64,000 nucleotides of DNA. It comes from Pseudomonas gingeri (GTDB taxonomy: Bacteria; Pseudomonadota; Gammaproteobacteria; Pseudomonadales; Pseudomonadaceae). Below, one piece after another: positions 57,317-64,000 of the stretch. Location: contig NZ_JACAOR010000007.1 in assembly GCF_013386115.1 (NCBI RefSeq), positions 396,702-460,701 on the forward strand, given 5' to 3'. The notes below the pieces were generated by a model. The model was not told the origin of the DNA and did no database searches. It worked only from the letters and a program-made list of their open reading frames with translations. The position numbers and the translations under genes were made by a program. Within the stretch, counting starts at the first letter, position 1; every line of letters starts with the position of its first letter.

Positions 57317-58306
57317 TCAGCGCAAGGTCGGCCCCTGGAAGCCCATCCACATGGCCAACTGCTCGGCCACGCTGGCACCGAGCTTTTTCGAGAAGCGGTC
57401 GAAAGGCGACTCCTGGACCGTGAAGTCCACCAACTCCTTCTCGCCGATCACGTCACGGGCCACGGAACTGGCGCTGCCCAGGCCGTCGATCAGCCCCAGG
57501 GGCAAGGCTTGCTCGCCAGACCAGACCAGACCGGAGAACAGCTCGGGATGCTCCTTGTCCTTAAGACGATCGCCACGCCCTTTCTTGACGCTGTCGATGA
57601 ACTGGTTGTGGGTGGTATCCAGCACACCCTGCCAGAACCGGGTTTCATCGGCTTTCTGCGGCTGGAACGGATCGAGGAACGACTTGTGCTCACCCGAAGA
57701 GTAGGCACGACGCTCGACGCCGAGCTTCTCCATGGTGCCGACAAAGCCATAGCCCGCCGCTGTCACACCGATGGAACCGACCAGGCTGGCCTTGTCCGCG
57801 TAGATCTGGTCAGCCGCGCTAGCGATGTAGTACGCCCCCGAGGCACCGAGATCGGAAATCACCGCATAGAGCTTGGTATCCGGGTGCAGGCCACGCAGGC
57901 GACGGATTTCGTCATAGACATAACCCGACTGCACCGGACTGCCGCCCGGGCTGTTGATACGCAGGATGATCGCCTTGACCTTGGGATCCTTGAAAGCCTC
58001 GCGCAGGCTGCTGACGATATTGTCGGCACTGGCCGACTCCTTGTCCGCGATCACCCCGCGCACCTCGATCAGGGCGGTGTAGTGGGCACCGCGACCGGCG
58101 CTCTTCTCCATGTCCATCAGCGGCGAGAACATCAGCAGCGCGACCAGCAGGTAGGCAAAGGTCAGCAACTTGAAGAAAATCCCCCAGCGCCGCGCCCGAC
58201 GCTGCTCCTGGACGCCCGCCAGCAGCGTTTTTTCCAGCAGTTTCCAGCTTTTATCGTCGCCCTCGGCGGCACTCGCCTTGGGCGGTGCGCTCCACTCATC
58301 TGCCAT
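57317..58306 (-). CDS. sppA: Signal peptide peptidase SppA
   Basis: SppA is a membrane-anchored Ser-Lys protease of the S49 family that digests cleaved signal peptides. The 329-residue protein has one membrane helix near residue 45-62 (FFKLLTFAYLLVALLMFSPL), INSPGGSPVQSGYV and the active site in DLGASGAYYIASAADQIYAD. The lysine is in DKASLVGSIGV. It is the short, single-domain form. It follows the HAD gene by 20 bases. Confidence 0.95.
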   Translation of the reverse strand: MADEWSAPPKASAAEGDDKSWKLLEKTLLAGVQEQRRARRWGIFFKLLTFAYLLVALLMFSPLMDMEKSAGRGAHYTALIEVRGVIADKESASADNIVSSLREAFKDPKVKAIILRINSPGGSPVQSGYVYDEIRRLRGLHPDTKLYAVISDLGASGAYYIASAADQIYADKASLVGSIGVTAAGYGFVGTMEKLGVERRAYSSGEHKSFLDPFQPQKADETRFWQGVLDTTHNQFIDSVKKGRGDRLKDKEHPELFSGLVWSGEQALPLGLIDGLGSASSVARDVIGEKELVDFTVQESPFDRFSKKLGASVAEQLAMWMGFQGPTLR

Positions 58307-58326
58307 GCGTGCTCACCCCAATAGAC

Positions 58327-58989
58327 TCAATGGGCCTGGCGATTCAGCCAGGCATGCAATTCAGGAAAACCATCGATCGCCAAACGCGGCTCGAACACTC
58401 GCAACTCATCCAGCGACAAGGCGCCGTAGCCGACCGCCACGCTGTCCATGCCAGCATTGCGCGCCATCTGCAGGTCAAACGCCGAATCGCCGACCATCAG
58501 CGCCTGGGACGCCGGCACGCCACAGTGGGCAAGAATCTCTTCGAGCATCAACGGATGCGGCTTGCTCGCGGTTTCGTCAGCGGCCCGGGTGATATCGAAG
58601 TAATCCAGCCAGCCATGGGCCTTCAGCACCCGATCCAGCCCGCGACGGGCCTTGCCGGTCGCCACGGCCAACTGGTAGCCCGCGGCGCGAAATGCCTCCA
58701 TGGACTCCACCACGCCCGGGAACAACGGCGAAGGCACCGCCTCCAGGGCAATGTAACTGTCGGCATAGTGCTGGCGAAAAATGACCAGCTCTTCGTCGGA
58801 AATACTCGGATAGAGGGTACGGATGGCTTCCGGCAAGCCCAGGCCGATAATCCCCTTGACCGCCGGATCATCGCGCTTGGGCCAGCCGGCCCGTTCGGCC
58901 GCCTCGCCCATCGCCTGGACAATCCGACCAATGGAATCGGCCAGGGTGCCGTCCCAATCGAAAATCAGCAGCTTGTAATCAGACCGCAC
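58327..58989 (-). CDS. HAD-superfamily phosphatase (Gph-like)
   Basis: This 220-residue HAD hydrolase has motif I FDWDGTLADS, motif II in VATGKARRGL, the lysine in ASKPHPLMLEEI and motif IV VGDSAFDLQMA. It resembles phosphoglycolate phosphatase and other small phosphatases. The GTG start at 58989 overlaps the rluC stop by 11 bases, so it is coupled to rluC. The substrate is unknown. Confidence 0.93.
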   Translation of the reverse strand: MRSDYKLLIFDWDGTLADSIGRIVQAMGEAAERAGWPKRDDPAVKGIIGLGLPEAIRTLYPSISDEELVIFRQHYADSYIALEAVPSPLFPGVVESMEAFRAAGYQLAVATGKARRGLDRVLKAHGWLDYFDITRAADETASKPHPLMLEEILAHCGVPASQALMVGDSAFDLQMARNAGMDSVAVGYGALSLDELRVFEPRLAIDGFPELHAWLNRQAH

Positions 58990-59935
58990 TCAACCGCTCC
59001 ACCGTCTTGGCCCACATTTCATCCACCGGCGCCTGCAACTTCAGCTCGCCGCCATCGGGCAACGGCACGGTCAGCATGTAGGCGTGCAGGAACAGGCGCT
59101 TGCCACCCAGGTCGCGAATCTCCTTGGTGAAACCCTCCTCGCCGTACTTGCTGTCACCGGCGATGCAATGGCCGGCGTGCAAGGTGTGTACGCGAATCTG
59201 GTGGGTCCGGCCGGTCACCGGCTTGGCTTCGACCATCGTGGCGAAGTCGCCGAAGCGGCGCAGGACCTTGAACACCGTCAAGGCCTCCTTGCCTTCCTCG
59301 TTGACCTCGACCATGCGCTCGCCGGAACGCAGGTTGCTCTTGAGCAACGGCGCCCGCACCTGCTTGAGGGCGGTGTCCCAGCGGCCACGGACCAGCGCCA
59401 TGTAACGCTTGTCCACGCCATCGCCGCGCAATTGCTCGTGCAGATGGCGCAGCATGCTGCGTTTCTTGGCGATCATCAGCAGGCCGGACGTGTCACGGTC
59501 CAGGCGGTGCACCAGTTCCAGCTCCTTGGCGTCCGGGCGCAACTGGCGAAAGGCTTCGATCACGCCGAAATTCAGGCCGCTGCCGCCATGCACGGCAATG
59601 CCGGCCGGCTTGTTGATCACGATCAGCGCCTTGTCCTCGAACACGATCGAGGCCTCCAGGCGCTGCAACAGGCCCTGGGCCAGCGGCACGGGCTCGTCGC
59701 GCTCGGGAACGCGCACGGGAGGAACTCGAACGATATCTCCGGCCTGCAGCTTGTACTCGGGCTTGATCCGCCCCTTGTTCACTCGCACTTCGCCTTTACG
59801 CAAGATGCGGTAGATCAAGGTCTTGGGCACGCCTTTGAGCCGGGCGAGAAGAAAATTATCGATGCGTTGGCCGGCATATTCCGGCGAGACCTCAAGCAGT
59901 TGGACGCCTGGGGTCGGGGGGGTAGTCGTCGTCAT
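58979..59935 (-). CDS. rluC: 23S rRNA pseudouridine synthase RluC
   Basis: RluC makes pseudouridine at 955, 2504 and 2580 of 23S rRNA (E. coli numbers). The 318-residue protein has an N-terminal S4 domain (IDNFLLARLKGVPKTLIYRI ... GEVRVNKGRIK). The catalytic domain carries the aspartate in VHRLDRDTSGLLMIAK. ATG 59935 is the start. It is divergent from rne across a 710-base region. Confidence 0.96.
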   Translation of the reverse strand: MTTTTPPTPGVQLLEVSPEYAGQRIDNFLLARLKGVPKTLIYRILRKGEVRVNKGRIKPEYKLQAGDIVRVPPVRVPERDEPVPLAQGLLQRLEASIVFEDKALIVINKPAGIAVHGGSGLNFGVIEAFRQLRPDAKELELVHRLDRDTSGLLMIAKKRSMLRHLHEQLRGDGVDKRYMALVRGRWDTALKQVRAPLLKSNLRSGERMVEVNEEGKEALTVFKVLRRFGDFATMVEAKPVTGRTHQIRVHTLHAGHCIAGDSKYGEEGFTKEIRDLGGKRLFLHAYMLTVPLPDGGELKLQAPVDEMWAKTVERLSAV

Positions 59936-59939
59936 GCCG

Positions 59940-60645
59940 CGAATGATAACAATTTTTTATGGAATTGAAGCACTTAATCATTGCTGCTATAGTCGCGAAC
60001 GCCGCCAAAAGCGGCCGGACAGAGGAACAACGGCAAACAGCCGACCCTGACCAACGCAATTCATCAGGACGCGAGGCCGTCCTACGGGGCTTTCGCTACA
60101 CATGGCAGGTTCGTGATTGTAACGAGCGCAGGTGACATGAGGCCTGAAGCGAGCCGGGAAACTGAGTAACCACTCGTCATCCCGAGCCGATATTCACGGC
60201 CAGTTCACAAAGTGCAGTCAGTCGCAGGACAAGCCCGAGCGAGAGTGCCGGAAACAACGCCTGATTAGCCATGATGCGTGAACTCCCCTTTCGGCGTTCA
60301 CGGTAAATGCCAACCCGCTGCGGATTCTGCGCGCGGCAGCACCCGAATTATCAGGGATACGTGTAGGGTGGAGATGCACAACCGTCGGACTGTGTAGCAT
60401 TAGGCTTGTTCAAGACGCTTCATATCGTCCACACCCGCGGTTGATTCCTCCTCCTGACTCAGTTTTGCTTAAGCGGTGCTTATGCCACCACAGCAAGCAG
60501 GAAGCGTCAGTCGCGACTTCGCCTGAAGGTCGAAATCTCGCTAGACACTGGAGTGGCCAACCACTCCTGACGCACCTGACACCGACCGTGAGAAGTCGTG
60601 TGTGCCGAACGCCGTTTCCGGCAGCCCGGAAACCGACGGTACTAC
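59940..60645 (+). promoter_or_regulatory. Long upstream region and leader of rne
   Basis: About 700 bases between rluC and rne hold no supportable gene. Several short hairpin-like stretches occur, for example GAACTCCCCTTTCGGCGTTC near 60281. In E. coli, rne has a structured 5' leader of about 360 nt that RNase E cuts to control its own mRNA. This region is long enough for a similar autoregulatory leader. The promoter and rluC control sites should also be here. The exact ends are unknown. Confidence 0.55.
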
Positions 60646-63600
60646 ATGAAAAGAATGCTGATTAACGCAACTCAACCCGAAGAGTTGCGTGTTGCACTGG
60701 TAGACGGCCAGCGCCTCTACGACCTGGATATCGAATCCGGTGCACGCGAGCAGAAGAAGGCCAACATCTATAAAGGCCGGATTACTCGCATCGAACCAAG
60801 CCTCGAGGCTGCCTTTGTCGATTTCGGCTCTGAGCGCCACGGCTTCCTGCCGCTGAAAGAAATCTCCCGCGAATACTTCAAGAAGTCCCCTGAAGGCCGC
60901 GTCAATATCAAGGACGTCCTGAGCGAAGGCCAGGAAGTCATCGTCCAGGTCGAAAAAGAAGAACGTGGCAACAAGGGCGCCGCCCTGACCACCTTCATCA
61001 GCCTGGCCGGTCGTTACCTGGTCCTGATGCCGAACAACCCGCGTGCCGGCGGCATTTCCCGTCGCATCGAAGGCGAAGAACGCAACGAACTGCGTGAAGC
61101 GCTGAACGGCCTGGTGGCACCTGCCGACATGGGCCTGATCGTGCGCACTGCCGGCCTGGGCCGCAGCAGCGAAGAAATGCAGTGGGACCTCGACTACCTG
61201 CTGCAACTCTGGACCGCAATCAAGGAAGCGTCCCTGGATCGTTCCGCACCTTTCCTGATCTACCAGGAAAGCAACGTGATCATCCGCGCCATCCGCGACT
61301 ACCTGCGCCAGGACATCGGCGAAGTGCTGATCGACAGCGTCGAGGCCCAGGACGAAGCCCTGACCTTCATCCGCCAGGTGATGCCGCAGTACGCCAGCAA
61401 GATCAAGCTGTACGAAGACAGCGTCCCGCTGTTCAACCGCTTCCAGATCGAAAGCCAGATCGAGACCGCCTTCCAGCGCGTCGTCGAACTGCCTTCCGGC
61501 GGCTCCATCGTGATCGATCCGACCGAAGCCCTGGTGTCCATCGACATCAACTCGGCACGCGCCACCAAAGGCAGCGACATCGAAGAAACCGCGCTGCAGA
61601 CCAACCTGGAAGCCGCTGAAGAAATCGCCCGCCAGCTGCGCCTGCGCGACATCGGCGGCCTGATCGTGATCGACTTCATCGACATGACCCCGGCCAAGAA
61701 CCAGCGCGCCGTGGAAGAAAAAGTCCGCGAATGCCTGGAAGCCGACCGTGCCCGCGTGCAAGTCGGTCGCATCTCGCGCTTCGGCCTGCTGGAAATGTCC
61801 CGTCAGCGCCTGCGTCCGTCCCTGGGCGAAAGCAGCGGCATCGTCTGCCCACGCTGCAACGGCACCGGCATCATCCGTGACGTCGAGTCGTTGTCCCTGG
61901 CGATCCTGCGCCTGATCGAAGAAGAGGCCCTGAAGGACCGCACCGCCGAGGTCCGCGCCCAGGTGCCGATCCCGGTTGCCGCGTTCCTGCTCAACGAAAA
62001 ACGCAACTCGATCACCAAGATCGAACTGCGCACCCGTGCCCGTATCGTGATCCTGCCGAACGATCACCTCGAGACGCCGCACTTCGAAGTGCAACGTCTG
62101 CGCGACGACAGCCCGGAAGCCCACACCAACCAGTCCAGCTACGAAATCGCCGCCGCCGCCGCCGAAGTCGAGGAAATCCAGCCGGCCGCCGCGACCCGCA
62201 CCCTGGTTCGCCAGGAAGCCGCGGTCAAGACCGCCCCGGCCCGCGCCAACGCGCCGGTGCCGACCGAAGTGGTCGCCCCGGTGGCTGCCGCCCCGGCTCC
62301 GGTTGCCGAGCCAAGCCTATTCAAGGGCCTGGTGAAGTCCCTGGTCAGCCTGTTCGCCACCAAGGAAGAGCCGGTCGCGCCGGTCGTGGTCGAGAAACCG
62401 GCCGCCGAGCGCCCAGCCCGCAACGAAGAGCGTCGCAACGGTCGTCAGCAGAGCCGCAACCGTAATGGTCGCCGCGATGAGGAACGCAAGCCGCGCGAAG
62501 AGCGTGCGCCACGTGAAGAACGTGCACCGCGTGAACCACGCGAGGAACGCGCACCACGCGAAGAGCGTGTCCCACGTGAAGCCCGTGAAGAACGTGCACC
62601 ACGCGAAGCCCGTGAAGAAACCCCGGCCGTAGCCCGTGAGGAACGCGCACCGCGCGCTCCACGCGAAGAACGTGCACCGCGTGCTCCACGTGAAGATCGC
62701 AAGCCACGTGGCGAGCGTGAAGAACGCGTGCGTGAACTGCGCGAACCGCTGGATGCCACTCCGGCAGTCGGCGCTGTCGCCGGTGCCGCTGCCGCGGTTG
62801 TCGCTGAAGAGCGTCCGGCCCGTGCCCCACGTGAAGAGCGCCAGCCACGTGCACCGCGCGAAGAACGCCAGCCACGCGCCGAACAGGCCGCCGCGGTCGG
62901 TGAAGAAGAGGAAGTGCTGCAGGGCGAAGAGCAACTGCAGGACGATGGCCAGGACAACGCCGAAGGTGGTGATCGTCCACGTCGTCGCTCCCGCGGCCAG
63001 CGTCGTCGCAGCAACCGTCGCGAGCGTCAGCGTGATGCCAACGGCAATGTGATCGAAGGCTCCGAAGAAGGCAGCGAAGGCAATCAGGGCGAAGCCAGCA
63101 CTGACGAACTGGCTGCCGGCCTGGCCGTGACCGCCGCTGTCGCCAGCAGCGTGATCAGCGCACCGGCTGAAGCCGAAGCGCACCAGCAGGCTGAACGCGC
63201 TACCGCCGCCATCGAAGAGGCCCCGGCCGTCGAAGCACCGGTGGTGGAAGCGACGACTCCGGTAGAAGCGGTTGTCGCCCCGGAAGTGGAAGTGGCTCCG
63301 GTTGTCGAGGCCGCCCCGGTGGTCGAAGCGCCGGCTGAGCCCGCCGTTGCTGCCGAACTGCCAGTGTTCGTGGCACCTGAGCCAGCAGTCGAAACCCCGG
63401 TTGCTGAAACATCCGTTGTCGAAGCGCCTGTGGTCGCCGCACCGATCATTGAAGCAGCAGTCGTTGAAGCCGCGGTCGAGAAGGCTCCGGAGCCCGCCCA
63501 GGAGGTCCAGGCGACCTTCGAATGGTCCGCTGAACCAGCCGTCGTCGAAGCCGCTCCGGCGCCAGTCGCCGAACCTGTGGTTGCCGAACCGGTTGCCGCC

Positions 63601-63990
63601 GAGCCTGTAGTGGCTCAACCGGCTCCGGTCGAAGCGCCTGTGGTTGCCGAAGTCGCCGCGCCAGTGGTGGAAGAAGCACCGGCAGTGGTCGTGTCCAGCA
63701 ATGGCCGCGCGCCGAACGACCCGCGTGAAGTGCGTCGCCGCAAGCGTGAAGAAGAAGCCCGCAAGGCTGCCGAACTGGCTGCCGCAGCTGCGGCTCCTGC
63801 CGTGGAAGCGCAGGTGGCTGCCGAACCGGTTGCCGAGGTTGTCCAGGAGACCGCTCCGGCGCCTGCTGTACACGCTGAAAGCGAACCGGCTGCGCCGACC
63901 ATCGACGAGAACCTGCAATCCGTCGAAGAAGTGATCGAGCACACGCCAAAAGCCCTGGAAGAAGCCCACGAGCCTAAACCCCTCGCCTGA
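60646..63990 (+). CDS. rne: Ribonuclease E
   Basis: RNase E starts most mRNA decay and matures rRNA and tRNA, and its C-terminus scaffolds the degradosome. The 1114-residue protein has an S1/RNase H-like N-terminal catalytic half with the metal aspartates Asp300 (VSIDINSARAT) and Asp343 (IVIDFIDM) and the zinc link Cys401/Cys404 (CPRCNGTG). An amphipathic membrane anchor SLFKGLVKSLVSLFA is at 557-571. The C-terminal half has REER-type arginine/glutamate repeats (about 615-692), an arginine-rich patch near 777-795 (RPRRRSRGQRRRSNRRE), a long Val-Glu-Ala-Pro low-complexity region, and an NDPR motif at 1024-1027. ATG 60646 gives the standard MKRMLINATQ start. Confidence 0.97.
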   Translation: MKRMLINATQPEELRVALVDGQRLYDLDIESGAREQKKANIYKGRITRIEPSLEAAFVDFGSERHGFLPLKEISREYFKKSPEGRVNIKDVLSEGQEVIVQVEKEERGNKGAALTTFISLAGRYLVLMPNNPRAGGISRRIEGEERNELREALNGLVAPADMGLIVRTAGLGRSSEEMQWDLDYLLQLWTAIKEASLDRSAPFLIYQESNVIIRAIRDYLRQDIGEVLIDSVEAQDEALTFIRQVMPQYASKIKLYEDSVPLFNRFQIESQIETAFQRVVELPSGGSIVIDPTEALVSIDINSARATKGSDIEETALQTNLEAAEEIARQLRLRDIGGLIVIDFIDMTPAKNQRAVEEKVRECLEADRARVQVGRISRFGLLEMSRQRLRPSLGESSGIVCPRCNGTGIIRDVESLSLAILRLIEEEALKDRTAEVRAQVPIPVAAFLLNEKRNSITKIELRTRARIVILPNDHLETPHFEVQRLRDDSPEAHTNQSSYEIAAAAAEVEEIQPAAATRTLVRQEAAVKTAPARANAPVPTEVVAPVAAAPAPVAEPSLFKGLVKSLVSLFATKEEPVAPVVVEKPAAERPARNEERRNGRQQSRNRNGRRDEERKPREERAPREERAPREPREERAPREERVPREAREERAPREAREETPAVAREERAPRAPREERAPRAPREDRKPRGEREERVRELREPLDATPAVGAVAGAAAAVVAEERPARAPREERQPRAPREERQPRAEQAAAVGEEEEVLQGEEQLQDDGQDNAEGGDRPRRRSRGQRRRSNRRERQRDANGNVIEGSEEGSEGNQGEASTDELAAGLAVTAAVASSVISAPAEAEAHQQAERATAAIEEAPAVEAPVVEATTPVEAVVAPEVEVAPVVEAAPVVEAPAEPAVAAELPVFVAPEPAVETPVAETSVVEAPVVAAPIIEAAVVEAAVEKAPEPAQEVQATFEWSAEPAVVEAAPAPVAEPVVAEPVAAEPVVAQPAPVEAPVVAEVAAPVVEEAPAVVVSSNGRAPNDPREVRRRKREEEARKAAELAAAAAAPAVEAQVAAEPVAEVVQETAPAPAVHAESEPAAPTIDENLQSVEEVIEHTPKALEEAHEPKPLA

Positions 63991-64000
63991 CTCCGACGGT

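Noticed and set aside
62317..63969. Long minus-strand frame opposite the rne C-terminal region
   Set aside because: It arises from the repetitive, GC-skewed low-complexity coding region of rne and has a biased Phe/His/Arg/Gly composition.

Overview
The window is chromosomal DNA of a Pseudomonas, most likely of the P. fluorescens lineage. The evidence is high GC, dense REP/REPIN repeats, a RgsA-type sRNA, and two conserved Pseudomonas gene blocks whose order matches what I remember of P. aeruginosa PAO1 (PA2952-PA2953 on the left, PA2954-PA2976 on the right). I see no tRNA, rRNA, integrase, transposase, prophage or CRISPR array. Left edge (1-2480): the 5' end of etfB and the divergent ETF-ubiquinone oxidoreductase gene, with a consensus-type PsrA box abutting a sigma70 promoter. 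From 2.5 to 42.3 kb lies an accessory block of catabolic and transport islands between the two core blocks. In order these are: AraC regulator plus zinc alcohol dehydrogenase; a nine-gene minus-strand operon for galactose/arabinose-type sugars (IclR regulator, AraFGH importer, SDR sugar dehydrogenase, MFS transporter, DgoD-DgoA-DgoK); the complete aerobic nicotinate pathway (nicB nicA nicR nicX, divergent nicC nicD nicE nicF nicT, and a possible NicS-type TetR); a secreted nucleoside hydrolase following nicT; a cobalamin riboswitch with cbtBA; copCD; a GntP permease; small regulator/enzyme modules; lpxO; and a four-gene GntR / ADP-ribosylglycohydrolase / NCS1 permease / PfkB kinase operon that resembles E. 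coli yegTUVW with a different transporter. Right block (42.3-64 kb): DUF1285 and DUF4823 genes, a moaA paralogue, a TetR regulator, rgsA, then the minus-strand cluster yceD-rpmF-plsX-fabD-fabG-acpP-fabF-pabC-mltG-tmk-holB-pilZ-tatD, plus maf, rluC-HAD-sppA and divergent rne with a leader of about 0.7 kb. This block links ribosomal protein L32, fatty-acid and phospholipid initiation, peptidoglycan processing, dTMP synthesis and the DNA polymerase III clamp loader through overlapping genes. How it fits together: the nic genes convert nicotinate to 6-hydroxynicotinate (NicAB), 2,5-dihydroxypyridine (NicC), N-formylmaleamate (NicX), maleamate (NicD), maleate (NicF) and fumarate (NicE). The dgo genes complete a De Ley-Doudoroff route from galactonate to pyruvate and glyceraldehyde 3-phosphate, but no lactonase gene is present here. 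The most noteworthy items are the nucleoside hydrolase in the nic island, the Yeg-like operon with an NCS1 permease, a 134-bp palindromic element inside the nic operon, repeats that supply the 3' ends of two genes, and several clear candidate operators.
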